49,274 nt of DNA from assembly GCA_022791775.1 (NCBI GenBank), contig JAAVZT010000017.1, positions 1 to 49,274 of the forward strand, given 5' to 3'. Below are positions 7,086 to 15,756 of this stretch, piece by piece. The stretch's first letter is position 1; each line of letters opens with the position of its first letter. Under the pieces are notes generated by a model that had not been told where the DNA came from, ran no database searches, and saw only the letters and a list, made by a program, of their open reading frames with translations. The translations under genes were made by a program, and so were the position numbers. This DNA comes from Bacilli bacterium. GTDB lineage: Bacteria > Bacillota_I > Bacilli_A > RF39 > UBA660.

Positions 7086-8281
7086 TATAACATCTCTTTC
7101 AATATTTTTTCTTTATCTCTTAATAAGTCTACTAAAGCATCAATTTCTTCTTCGGTATTATAAAAATATAAACTAATTCGACAAGTATTGGTCACGCCAA
7201 CTTCTTTTTTTAATATTTTAGCACAATGGCTTCCAGCTCGAACGCAGATATTATATTTATTTAAATAATACGCCACATCTTGACTGAAAATTCCTTCTAC
7301 ATTTAAAGCTACAATTCCACTATCACTTTCTAAATTGATGATATCTAAATGAGGAATGTCAATTAATTTATCGATTAGATAACGACGTAGTTTTATTTCA
7401 TAAGCACTAATTTCTTCCATACCAATTTTCGTTAAATAATCGATAGCTGCGCCCAGTCCAATTACTCCAGCAATATTTGGTGTTCCAGCTTCCAATCTAG
7501 TTGGCAGTTCACTTAAATGCACTTCATCAACGGAATCGAATGATTCATTCATTCCACCCCCCATATTTAATGGTTCTACTTGTTCCATCAAAGCTCTTTT
7601 TCCATATAATACACCAACTCCTGTTGGTCCACACATTTTATGAGCAGAAAATGTTAGGAAGTCTACATCTAAATCTTCAACATCGGTCTTTCGGTGCGCC
7701 ACACTTTGTGCTCCATCTACTACTACAAATATATTATGTTGATGGGCAAATTCACAAATTTCTTTTATAGGGCGAATATCCCCAATCACATTGGTTATAA
7801 AAGCTAGAGCAATGATCTTTGTTTTGGGTGTAACTGCTTTTTTTACATTTTCTAAAGTTACATAATGATTATCATCTAGTGGGATATAATTGACTTTACA
7901 TCCATATTTTTGAGCTAAGCGAAACCAAGGTAAAACATTAGAAGCATGTTCACTTTGGGTAATTAGAATTTCATCTTCTTTTTCAATAATATTTTCAAAA
8001 AAACCACGCACTACTAAGTTTAAGGATTCTGTATCTCCACTCGTAAATACAATTTCTTCTTTTTCTTTGGCATGAATAAAATTACGTACTTTTTCACGAG
8101 CGCTTTCATATGCTTCATCTACATGATAAGAAATATCATAATCTCCCCGGTGGGCATTGGCACAATAATTCGAGTAATAATCTACGATTGCATCAATTAC
8201 ACTTTGTGGCTTAAATGTTGTTGCGCCATTATCTAAATATATAATATCTTTTTTTAACATTGGAAAATCTTCCCGATTCAT
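7085..8281 (-). CDS. sufS: Cysteine desulfurase SufS (PLP-dependent)
   Basis: SufS removes sulfur from L-cysteine as an enzyme-bound persulfide and passes it to SufU. The 398-residue class-V aminotransferase fold is complete. It has the N-terminal YLDNGATTFKP, the Asp-Gly-Ala-Gln cofactor motif at 189-192, the PLP lysine in FSAHKMCGPTG (Lys215), and the active cysteine in RAGSHCA (Cys353), in the short-loop context of type II desulfurases. It overlaps sufD by 4 bp upstream and sufU by 1 bp downstream, which fits tight translational coupling. Confidence 0.97.
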   Translation of the reverse strand: MNREDFPMLKKDIIYLDNGATTFKPQSVIDAIVDYYSNYCANAHRGDYDISYHVDEAYESAREKVRNFIHAKEKEEIVFTSGDTESLNLVVRGFFENIIEKEDEILITQSEHASNVLPWFRLAQKYGCKVNYIPLDDNHYVTLENVKKAVTPKTKIIALAFITNVIGDIRPIKEICEFAHQHNIFVVVDGAQSVAHRKTDVEDLDVDFLTFSAHKMCGPTGVGVLYGKRALMEQVEPLNMGGGMNESFDSVDEVHLSELPTRLEAGTPNIAGVIGLGAAIDYLTKIGMEEISAYEIKLRRYLIDKLIDIPHLDIINLESDSGIVALNVEGIFSQDVAYYLNKYNICVRAGSHCAKILKKEVGVTNTCRISLYFYNTEEEIDALVDLLRDKEKILKEML

Positions 8282-8931
8282 TTGGTCACCTCCTCTATTT
8301 TAGAATTCACTTTTAAAAATCCAGCAATGATTAAATTGATTGCATCTTGCTTACTTAATCCTTTTGATTGTAGGTAAAATAATTCATTTTGATTAACGGT
8401 TCGAATCGTTGCATTATGGTGCGCTTCTACATCATTAGAATGCACGATTAAGTTGGGTAAAAATGTTATTGTTTTTTTTTGAATTGCTAATCCTTTTAGT
8501 TCCTCTTTAAATTTATTGTTTTTGGTATTTGGCAAAATCGTTCCATGGCTCTCAATATAACAAGATCCTTCTTCTTTATTTACAGCTCGTATTATCATTT
8601 CTGTTTGATTATTATTTCCTTTTATTTGGTTATCTATTTTTAAATGATAATCCTCATTTGGGTAAATAGCTAGGTTCCATTTTAGGATATTATGATTGTG
8701 ACTATTGATGATAATCGTTCCCATTTTATTTTGGGTTGTCCATGTATCTTCTAAAAAAAATGTAGCATGATCTTGTAAATCAAAAATCAATTTTCCGCTT
8801 TCTGGAAATTTTAATTGTGTAAAATAATTTTTCCCACTCAGATGGATCAAGCATTTATCACTTTTTACTTCAAGTAATCCACTTTGGTTTACTAAATTTT
8901 CTTCTTGTCCATCTATTTGTATTTTATTCAT
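8278..8931 (-). CDS. sufD: Short SufD-like Fe-S scaffold subunit
   Basis: SufB/SufD-family subunits form the beta-helical scaffold of the SufBCD complex. This one is only 217 residues (usually 400 or more), starting at the ATG at 8931 after AGAAGG. The C-terminus shows the family signature: VEAHHNATIRT (about 165-175), then LFYLQSKGLSKQDAINLII. The His preceding Asn-Ala-Thr corresponds to the conserved SufD histidine, and the pattern is closer to SufD than to SufB (which reads HEATTSK). The N-terminal helical region of full-length SufD is missing. It overlaps sufC and sufS. It may work with a SufB encoded elsewhere, or be the only scaffold subunit. Confidence 0.85.
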   Translation of the reverse strand: MNKIQIDGQEENLVNQSGLLEVKSDKCLIHLSGKNYFTQLKFPESGKLIFDLQDHATFFLEDTWTTQNKMGTIIINSHNHNILKWNLAIYPNEDYHLKIDNQIKGNNNQTEMIIRAVNKEEGSCYIESHGTILPNTKNNKFKEELKGLAIQKKTITFLPNLIVHSNDVEAHHNATIRTVNQNELFYLQSKGLSKQDAINLIIAGFLKVNSKIEEVTK

Positions 8932-9688
8932 TTTGATCCTTCTCACTTAATTCTTTTGACTCATACAAACCGTTGAAACCAGCTTTTTCAATTTGATGAG
9001 CAAGCGAAATATCTCCACTATGAATAATGTGCCCATTTTTTAATATATGAACATAATTTGGAGTAATTATATTTAAAATTTGAGGATGATGGGTAATCAT
9101 TAAAATGCTTGGTTTTTTTTCTCTATAATATTCCATAATGGACGTAGCTACTGTTTTTAAAGCATCCACATCTAAACCGGAATCTATTTCATCTAATAAT
9201 ATGACATTTGGCTCTAACATCCATAAATGAAGCAATTCATTTTTTTTACGTTCTCCGCCACTCATTCCATCATTTATTGAACGATGTAGGAATGTTTTAG
9301 GCAAATTTATTTTTTCACATATGGCATTACACTTTTTATTAAAAGCAAAAATATTTATTTTTTCGTCCGTTTTCGCATTTAAAGCCATACGAAGCATTTC
9401 TGCATTTGTAACGCCTTCTATTGCAATTGGATTTTGACTTATATAGAAAAAACCGGCCTGACTAATTTGGGTAGTATCTAAATTAGAAATATCTATTCCA
9501 TCTAATAGGATTTGCCCATTTTGTATTTGGTAATCTGGACTTTTCATTAATACTTTACAAATGGTGCTTTTTCCTACGCCATTGGGTCCCATTAAAACAT
9601 GAATTTCACCCTCTTTTATGGTTAAATTTAAATTATCTATTATTTGTTTATCATTTGCATATACACTTAGGTTTTGGATTTCTAACAT
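8924..9688 (-). CDS. sufC: Fe-S assembly ATPase SufC
   Basis: SufC is the ABC-type ATPase that drives conformational change of the SufB/D scaffold. The product has Walker A GPNGVGKST near residues 34-42, the signature MSGGERKK near 141-148, Walker B VILLDEIDSGLD near 160-171 and the switch histidine region LMITHHPQIL. The EIDSGLD variant of the D-loop is typical of SufC. I prefer the second of two adjacent ATG codons (9688), seven bases from GAGGTG. It is first in sufCDSU, with a divergent promoter region upstream. Confidence 0.95.
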   Translation of the reverse strand: MLEIQNLSVYANDKQIIDNLNLTIKEGEIHVLMGPNGVGKSTICKVLMKSPDYQIQNGQILLDGIDISNLDTTQISQAGFFYISQNPIAIEGVTNAEMLRMALNAKTDEKINIFAFNKKCNAICEKINLPKTFLHRSINDGMSGGERKKNELLHLWMLEPNVILLDEIDSGLDVDALKTVATSIMEYYREKKPSILMITHHPQILNIITPNYVHILKNGHIIHSGDISLAHQIEKAGFNGLYESKELSEKDQNE

Positions 9689-9735
9689 CATTTCACCTCT
9701 TTTTTATTGTAACATAACTCTTTTGTTTTCAAAAT

Positions 9736-9764
9736 ATTATAGCGTTTTTTTCTAAAAAATCCAA
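9736..9764 (-). promoter_or_regulatory. Promoter of the suf operon
   Basis: On the minus strand -35 TTGGAT (9759-9764), a 17-bp spacer and -10 TATAAT (9736-9741) lie about 48 bp from the sufC start. It is back to back with the promoter at 9794-9822. Confidence 0.7.
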
Positions 9765-9793
9765 GTTTTTTAGACTTTTTTTGTTTACACAAT

Positions 9794-9822
9794 TTGACAT
9801 TTTTGCTTTTTAGTGTTATAAT
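9794..9822 (+). promoter_or_regulatory. Consensus promoter of the transglutaminase-like gene
   Basis: -35 TTGACA (9794-9799), 17 bp and -10 TATAAT (9817-9822) are perfect boxes. The predicted transcript starts near 9829, only about 16 nt before the ATG at 9845. This excludes the longer in-frame TTG start that lies inside the promoter. Confidence 0.9.
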
Positions 9823-9844
9823 TAGCGTAATAAGAGGGGTTTTT

Positions 9845-10744
9845 ATGAATTTATTAGAATTGTTACGGCAGGAGATAAAAAAACTGCCAATTCAAAATGA
9901 TTTAATAATTGCGAAATATATCTATGTGCGGACTGGAGAATTATTTTGTTATAATCCTCAGTGGATTATTGCCACTTCTGAAGAACTTCAACAAATTAAA
10001 AAGCAAACAGTTGATATTCGTAATGTAACTTCTTTTGAAATTATTTGTTATAGTTGGGCACAAATGTATCAAGAATTATTACAAGAGTTTGGAATTTCTG
10101 CTAAAGTTATTCATGAATTTTGTCATGATTATGTTGAATTTTTATATAATAATGAAATTGTCCATGCCGATTTAACAAAGGATTATTACGATATTACCTT
10201 TGCTAAGTTTGATCCTTCACTATTACAAAACTTTTATATCGGATCTCCGAAAAGAATCCAATCCGAAATCCAAGCAATTGATCATCTTTTGGGATATGAA
10301 CGTCATTCACTTCGTCTTTCCATTTTGAAACAAGCGAAACGAAATTTACAAACAAATTTTTCAAACAATTCGAATGAATATTATTCGACTTTTTTCCAAA
10401 CAGTAGAACATATGCTAAATTTTATGAATCAAAATGTTGATTATATTAGTGGCCGTAAATATATTCAATATCTTTTTCATGAATTTTTAGATAGAACTCA
10501 ATGTTCTTATGAAATCTATCATGTTTCAAATCATAATGAGCATTTCTTTGCTGAACTTTATCTAATAACTATAAAAGGACAGACTTATTATTTTACCTAT
10601 CAACCTATGAATCAAGGAGCTTATTATTTTCAAGAAGTTTCTAAAGGAATTATAGATTACTTTTTCTTGTTACCCACTTTTAATGTAAAACAAGCTGCTT
10701 GTAAAAAGGCTATGGACGGGAATTTAAAAAGAGTAAAATGCTAG
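9845..10744 (+). CDS. Transglutaminase-like (papain-fold) cytoplasmic protein, putative
   Basis: A 299-residue protein starting at the ATG at 9845, five bases after AAGAGGGG. Residues 64-120 show the spacing of a transglutaminase-like cysteine-protease fold: Cys68 at a helix start (IICYSWAQMYQELLQEFGI), His94 on a following strand (HEFCHDYVEF) and Asp109 (VHADLTKDYYDI). There is no signal peptide or membrane segment, so it acts in the cytoplasm if active. The C-terminal half is unassigned, with aromatic-rich beta-like segments. It is divergent from sufC and convergent with the exonuclease-like gene one base away. The family call rests on pattern recognition of the triad. Confidence 0.65.
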   Translation: MNLLELLRQEIKKLPIQNDLIIAKYIYVRTGELFCYNPQWIIATSEELQQIKKQTVDIRNVTSFEIICYSWAQMYQELLQEFGISAKVIHEFCHDYVEFLYNNEIVHADLTKDYYDITFAKFDPSLLQNFYIGSPKRIQSEIQAIDHLLGYERHSLRLSILKQAKRNLQTNFSNNSNEYYSTFFQTVEHMLNFMNQNVDYISGRKYIQYLFHEFLDRTQCSYEIYHVSNHNEHFFAELYLITIKGQTYYFTYQPMNQGAYYFQEVSKGIIDYFFLLPTFNVKQAACKKAMDGNLKRVKC

Positions 10745-10767
10745 ATTAAAGCAAATTTACTCTTTTT
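10726..10767. terminator. Bidirectional terminator between convergent genes
   Basis: A perfect 12-bp stem AAAAAGAGTAAA/TTTACTCTTTTT (10726-10737 with 10756-10767) spans both stop codons. A-rich and U-rich flanks serve both strands. Confidence 0.88.
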
Positions 10768-11516
10768 AGTAATTCTTTTACAGAATTCTTTTGATTATCA
10801 AATTTCATATTTTCCAAAGGATATGGGGTGATTTTTCGTATAGGAAAACGTAAAAGTTCAATATTTGTTAATAAATCTTTTTGAAAAATATCTAATGTTA
10901 AACGGACATTATCTTTCGGAATTTGTTCTATATGATTTAAAATTTGTTCTATATGTCCATAATCATTTATTAAACTGGCTGCTAGTTTTGGTCCTATTCT
11001 CGGAATGCCAGAAATAGAATTTTTGTCATCCCCTACTAAAGCTTTATAATCGGCATAAAATTGAGGCTCTATTTTCCATTTATTTTTAATTTTTTCTTTT
11101 GTAAACCAGGAACAGGTACAGTTTTTAAAGGACAATAATTTAATTTGACTAGTTATTAAATTAAAATAATCATATGAAGAAGCTCCAATGGTAATTTCTG
11201 CATCCTTATGAAATTGATCACAATAGGACTGAATGGCGGATGGAATATTGTTTTTTGTCACTTCGATATAGGAAATTTTCCATTCTTGTAAAATAGCTAA
11301 AAACCACTCTTTGCGCTCAATATCTTGCCAATCTTCTTCAAAAAACAAAAGAACATGTGTTGGATTTACTTCTTGGATCATTTTTTGAAGTATTTTCGTA
11401 AATCCCCATATGTCTTCGATATTTTGGCCATTTTTTCCTTCTATTTTTTGTGGCAATTTATGATCTGTCTGCCAAATTAAACTTTGGCCATCAATAAGTA
11501 ATAATTTATTTGGCAT
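10746..11516 (-). CDS. Divergent 5'-3' exonuclease (FEN/Pol I N-terminal domain-like)
   Basis: A 256-residue protein resembling the stand-alone 5'-3' exonucleases that remove RNA primers and flaps. The N-terminal LLLIDGQSLIW keeps the first catalytic Asp (Asp9). The helix-three-turn DNA-binding element is clear at 160-187 (ALVGDDKNSISGIPRIGPKLAASL). Other metal ligands are altered: the EADD acid cluster expected near residue 91 reads IPSA, and the usual SDN of the H3TH region reads KNS. It may bind flaps with weak or no nuclease activity. It follows the glycosyltransferase gene by 9 bp and is the last gene of that operon. Confidence 0.8.
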   Translation of the reverse strand: MPNKLLLIDGQSLIWQTDHKLPQKIEGKNGQNIEDIWGFTKILQKMIQEVNPTHVLLFFEEDWQDIERKEWFLAILQEWKISYIEVTKNNIPSAIQSYCDQFHKDAEITIGASSYDYFNLITSQIKLLSFKNCTCSWFTKEKIKNKWKIEPQFYADYKALVGDDKNSISGIPRIGPKLAASLINDYGHIEQILNHIEQIPKDNVRLTLDIFQKDLLTNIELLRFPIRKITPYPLENMKFDNQKNSVKELLKRVNLL

Positions 11517-11525
11517 AATAACTCC

Positions 11526-12527
11526 TTAATTAAATTTATATATTTTTTGAGCAAGATGATATCCAGGGACTGCCAAAACGCGTGGTAGACAGGCAAGGCT
11601 TGCTAAAGAGTGATATCTTAAACGGCGATAAAGCCTCATATCGTACTCTTTTAATTCATTCCAAAGATTTTGTATTTTTTTCTTACTTCCTACCGTATTC
11701 TTTACCTTTAATAAAATTGTACAAATACTTAACATGATAGCTAGATAATGTAATTGATATTGCATTAATTTTGGATTTTCCTTTTGATAATCAAGCGGAT
11801 TTTTAGCGTGTAACATTATTTGGGTTACCTTTATTTGTTGATCAATGCGTTCTATCATAATTTTTTCATTCACTGATTGATCCTCTCTCCCAATAAAATA
11901 ATGATAAAAATCAGTATTTAAGTAATACATATTTTTTACTTCGAATAGTGGAAGATAGACAAAAATATTATCTACATAAAAAGTATGTTCTGGTAAATGA
12001 ATTTTGGTACTTCTTAAAAAATCGGTACGATAAAACACGGAATGCATTAATAAGTATTCTCCAATTTTGAATGGTTTTATGTCTTGCCAAGTAAACAATT
12101 TATTTTCTGGTAAGTTTCGATATCGTATTGTTTTTTTTTGGTTATCTTTTTCATATACATAATTGGCGATTAATAAATCTACTTTGGTTTGTTGTTTTTG
12201 AAATTTTTTTATTTGATTTAATATTTTTTTTACAGATTCTTCGTCGGCCCAATCGTCACTGTCTACTACTTTATAATATAATCCACTAGCAACTTCTAAT
12301 CCTTTATTTACTCCTGAACCGTGCCCTCCATTTTCTTTATCAATCACTTTAATGATATGGGGATGTTTTTGTTCATACTCTTTTGCTATTTTTAAAGTAT
12401 CATCTTTGCTTCCATCGTTGATGATTATAATCTCTACTTCTTCTTTTCCTACTAATAAAGAGTCAATACAATGATTCATATATTCTTGAGAATTATAACA
12501 AGGTATTGCAAAACTGATTAATTTCAT
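11526..12527 (-). CDS. Family 2 glycosyltransferase
   Basis: A 333-residue cytoplasmic GT-A enzyme. The N-terminal domain has SFAIPCYNSQEYM, the nucleotide-sugar motif IIINDGSKDDT, and the metal-binding DxD region KVVDSDDWADEESV near residue 95. The C-terminal helical part is basic with no obvious membrane spans. It probably moves a sugar onto a surface polymer or lipid carrier; substrate unknown. I chose the internal ATG (12527), which has AAAGGA ten bases upstream, over a GTG three codons earlier. It lies between the cell-wall amidase and the exonuclease, with a short gap to each. Confidence 0.88.
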   Translation of the reverse strand: MKLISFAIPCYNSQEYMNHCIDSLLVGKEEVEIIIINDGSKDDTLKIAKEYEQKHPHIIKVIDKENGGHGSGVNKGLEVASGLYYKVVDSDDWADEESVKKILNQIKKFQKQQTKVDLLIANYVYEKDNQKKTIRYRNLPENKLFTWQDIKPFKIGEYLLMHSVFYRTDFLRSTKIHLPEHTFYVDNIFVYLPLFEVKNMYYLNTDFYHYFIGREDQSVNEKIMIERIDQQIKVTQIMLHAKNPLDYQKENPKLMQYQLHYLAIMLSICTILLKVKNTVGSKKKIQNLWNELKEYDMRLYRRLRYHSLASLACLPRVLAVPGYHLAQKIYKFN

Positions 12528-12545
12528 ATAGTTCACATCCTTTTT

Positions 12546-14270
12546 TTAATTATAATAAGAAAGTATGCTCGATGCAATATTATTTCCAATTTCTTCGCGA
12601 TTTTCCATTATCCATTTTGCATCTTCTAAATTATCGTGATAAGCTACTTCAATTAAAGCTCCGCAGGAAAGAAAAGAATCATTAACTTCTCCAAAAGCAC
12701 CTCTCGCATATTTTATACCTCTATTTGTTTCGGGGATTTTATTTCTAGGATAGATTTGATACAAATTGTGATATATTTTGTGCGCTACACTTAAAGCACA
12801 ACTTGTTTCTTGATCAATATAAATTTCTATTCCTTGAGCTAGTTTACTTTTAGAAGCGTTCGAATGAATGGCAAAGTGAAGATCACTTTTTATATAATTA
12901 CTTTCATTAATATAATCATTAATGGTTGCATTGGGATGATTACGATAAACTTTGACTCCATTTTCTTTTAAAATTTGTTCCACAACATCAGCTAATTTAT
13001 TCATTTCTATCATTTCTGTTTGAAATCCTACTTCTTTTACGCCATAATTCATTCGTTGATTCGAAGGACTTAAATAGATTACTAATTGCTTTTCTTTTAT
13101 TTGAAAATTGTACGTATTTATGGCGCTATCATAACGATTATTACTTACAGCAAAGGTACGGATGGTTACATTATCTTCGATTTTAAACGGAGTTTTATAA
13201 ATGAAACTTTCTTTAGTAGGCGTGCTTCCATCTAGGGTATAATAAATCGTTGCCGAAGGTGTGGTCGTATTCAGAGTAACTTCGGTCCCTTTTTTAATAA
13301 AAGAGGGATTATGAGAAACAAAAACAGGTTCCGTTGTTTCTTTTTTTCCAACATAAAATGTAACTTCATCTTTTTCAGTTATTTCTTGATAATCTAAGTA
13401 ACGAGCTTCTATTTTAATTTGGTAATTTTTTTCTTCCGTTAAAAAATTAGCTGGCAAACGATATTCTTTTGTTCCTTTGGGAAGAATAATGGTATTTTCT
13501 AAATTTCCTTCCTGATAAATTAATAAGGCCAATTCGGTAGCATTCTCTCCTCCATTTATATTAAGAAGTATATCATTGTATCTCGTTTTTTTACCATTTA
13601 CAGGACTATGTAAGTTTACTTTACCGACGATTGGGGTATTTAAAAAGAAATTATAAGAACTGATTAAAGTATTTTGTTTTGTATATAGTTTGGCAGAAAT
13701 TCGTCCCGCATATCCATCTAATACTTCGTATGGGATAAATATGCTATGATCTTTCACTTTTTCTTCATATATGGTTTGATTTAAATATTCTAATTTCAAC
13801 TGATACGATTCTAAGCTATCATAGCCATAAATCATTAAGTTTAATCCAGATTCAGCATTAATATAACGGGTATTATAATTTACTAAACTAGCATTTTTCC
13901 ATTCTATTTCTAATATTTCGTCTGCTTCTTTTACCGTACCATTTTTATTTTTGGCTGTTACTTTAAATTTTAATTTATCATTATAGTTAGCTTTTAAATG
14001 AATTAAAGGAATAGTTTCTTCTTCTGAAACCGCAGTTAAAATAGTTTCTCCTTGCTGATTTATGACATTTACTTCGTAGTGAGTTGCATGATTGGATGGT
14101 TCTATTTTTAAATAAAATTGACCATTGGACTCTATTATTTCTAATGGTTTAAAAGATCCTAATTTCGGTTCTAAATAGTTTTGATACCCAAGCCAAAAGC
14201 AAAAAAAGTTAACCAAAATTAGAATGAGAATGCAAATAATAATTAAGCTTCTTCGATATGATACTGCCAT
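12546..14270 (-). CDS. Membrane-anchored N-acetylmuramoyl-L-alanine amidase (Amidase_3) with Ig-like modules
   Basis: A 574-residue cell-wall hydrolase that would cut the lactyl-peptide bond of peptidoglycan. It has an N-terminal transmembrane anchor (about 9-29), three beta-sandwich (FN3/Ig-like) modules (about 35-310), a chitobiase/hexosaminidase C-like module (about 315-390; SATIYYTLDGSTPT), and a catalytic domain from 395. Zinc-site elements visible are IHSNAS (His469) and LIEVAYHDN (Glu541). The first zinc-site motif, normally DPGHGG, reads SPSNQ near 402; a following Glu in FQTEMIEMN may replace it, a variant I know from clostridial relatives. The ribosome site is AGGAGT. A -10 TATAAT lies at 14292-14297. 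Confidence 0.88.
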   Translation of the reverse strand: MAVSYRRSLIIICILILILVNFFCFWLGYQNYLEPKLGSFKPLEIIESNGQFYLKIEPSNHATHYEVNVINQQGETILTAVSEEETIPLIHLKANYNDKLKFKVTAKNKNGTVKEADEILEIEWKNASLVNYNTRYINAESGLNLMIYGYDSLESYQLKLEYLNQTIYEEKVKDHSIFIPYEVLDGYAGRISAKLYTKQNTLISSYNFFLNTPIVGKVNLHSPVNGKKTRYNDILLNINGGENATELALLIYQEGNLENTIILPKGTKEYRLPANFLTEEKNYQIKIEARYLDYQEITEKDEVTFYVGKKETTEPVFVSHNPSFIKKGTEVTLNTTTPSATIYYTLDGSTPTKESFIYKTPFKIEDNVTIRTFAVSNNRYDSAINTYNFQIKEKQLVIYLSPSNQRMNYGVKEVGFQTEMIEMNKLADVVEQILKENGVKVYRNHPNATINDYINESNYIKSDLHFAIHSNASKSKLAQGIEIYIDQETSCALSVAHKIYHNLYQIYPRNKIPETNRGIKYARGAFGEVNDSFLSCGALIEVAYHDNLEDAKWIMENREEIGNNIASSILSYYN

Positions 14271-14389
14271 ATAATACTCCTATTCTTACCTATTATAAAG
14301 CAATTATCTTCAAAACAAAAGACTTTTATTGGAAGCATTTAAATGATATTTTAAAATATTTTATAATTTCCAGCAAAAGCACTTTAGAT

Positions 14390-14422
14390 AAGAAAAAAGA
14401 GCCTTGATTAACAAACGCTCTT
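14390..14422 (-). terminator. Rho-independent terminator of the ABC exporter operon
   Basis: On the minus strand AAGAGC pairs with GCTCTT (14417-14422 with 14397-14402), with an inner TTG/CAA pairing, followed by a U run at 14390-14396. It lies just after the permease stop. Confidence 0.82.
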
Positions 14423-14433
14423 ATTAAACTTTT

Positions 14434-15756
14434 TTAGTTTTTTTGATGCATGGATTTAAATATTTTTTTCCATAATTTTGAACTGCTGTAATTTAAAATT
14501 CCTACTTTGTAAATGCGAAGTCCGTAATAGAAGAACAGGATACAAAACCCAATACTAATTATTGTTGATAGTCCTAGTTCCCATAAAGCCGTTTGGCCAA
14601 GCATATAAATTACTGGTGCTACTAAGAAGGACAACATTGGAATATAAGATACGATTTTCACAAAGATTGCACCATCAAATTGAGAAGCCATTATTGCAAT
14701 GTAATATCCTACTAATAATATGATCATTAGAGGAGTCTGTAGCTGTTGATAATCTTCAATACTTGTTGTCATACTGGCAAGTACTCCTGCTAATATCGCA
14801 TATAATAGGAATGAAACAATAAATAAAATTAGTATAAATGGTAACCCTTTTAATAATAATTCTAAAATACCTGTTTCAACAACGGTGTTCCAAATGCTAC
14901 TAAAAGTTTCTGCAATTTCTCCACTTACTGATATTACCCCAGTGGCAGAAAGAAGTCCTCGAATCACATAAGCAGCGATACTATAAACAATTAGTAATAA
15001 CCCTTGAATTAAAACAAACAAAGTTGATGCTGTAATTTTAGAAATAAAATGAATTTTGGGAGAAACATTTGAAATGATGATTTCCATTCCACGAGTCGAT
15101 TTTTCATCGTTAATTTCGGCTCCTATCATTTGTGTTAACATAGTGATTAAAAAGAAGAATGGAACAATAAATACTAGGATGAGTCCAGAAGAAATCATAT
15201 CTTTTGATTCAGCATTTTTTGCTTCTTCATTGGTTACCGTTTTTAAAATATTTACGGGACTGGTGAGTGACATAATTTCATTGGCGCTTAATCCACTTGT
15301 TTCTAGAACAATACTACTTTTTACTTGATTTAACGCAGTTAATACTAACTGATATGTAATGGTATCAACTGGATCGAAACTAATCATTTCGGTGGTGATA
15401 TATTCATTTGGGTCTTGTTTTAAAACGATAATAATTTGATCATTATCTTGATTTAGTTCTTTGGTTATTTTATCTAGAGAGTCGTTACTCTTTTTGATTT
15501 CAAAGTTTTTCATTTCTTCTACACTAGTGGCAATATTATGAAAACTTTGTTCAAATATATCATATTTTCCAAGTTGGTCTAAAACTACAATTTCTCTTTT
15601 TTCTTCAAAATCTCCACCAAATAAAGTGATAATTCGATCAATATTAGCTATCCCAATAATACAAATGGCTATTAAAATATTTGCTACTTTAAACCATTTT
15701 GTTTTCATTTTTTTATCTAAGCTTTGTTTGATTAAAAATTTTAATTTAGTTTTCAT
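14434..15756 (-). CDS. ABC-2 family permease (NatB-like)
   Basis: A 440-residue membrane subunit of an ABC exporter. One N-terminal transmembrane helix (about 20-40) is followed by a ~150-residue extracytoplasmic domain and five to six C-terminal helices from about residue 190. This is the NatB/YhaP-type topology seen in sodium or antibiotic exporters. The loop MIGAEINDEKSTRGMEIIISNVSPK after the second helix is a hallmark of the family and probably contacts the ATPase. I start at the ATG at 15756 after TAGGTG. The reading frame overlaps the end of the ATPase gene by 11 bp, showing coupling. Substrate unknown. Confidence 0.88.
   Translation of the reverse strand: MKTKLKFLIKQSLDKKMKTKWFKVANILIAICIIGIANIDRIITLFGGDFEEKREIVVLDQLGKYDIFEQSFHNIATSVEEMKNFEIKKSNDSLDKITKELNQDNDQIIIVLKQDPNEYITTEMISFDPVDTITYQLVLTALNQVKSSIVLETSGLSANEIMSLTSPVNILKTVTNEEAKNAESKDMISSGLILVFIVPFFFLITMLTQMIGAEINDEKSTRGMEIIISNVSPKIHFISKITASTLFVLIQGLLLIVYSIAAYVIRGLLSATGVISVSGEIAETFSSIWNTVVETGILELLLKGLPFILILFIVSFLLYAILAGVLASMTTSIEDYQQLQTPLMIILLVGYYIAIMASQFDGAIFVKIVSYIPMLSFLVAPVIYMLGQTALWELGLSTIISIGFCILFFYYGLRIYKVGILNYSSSKLWKKIFKSMHQKN

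Noticed and set aside
9794-9844. Longer N-terminus (TTG start) for the transglutaminase-like protein
   Set aside because: The segment is the promoter itself; AAGAGGGG and ATG at 9845 give a normal start.
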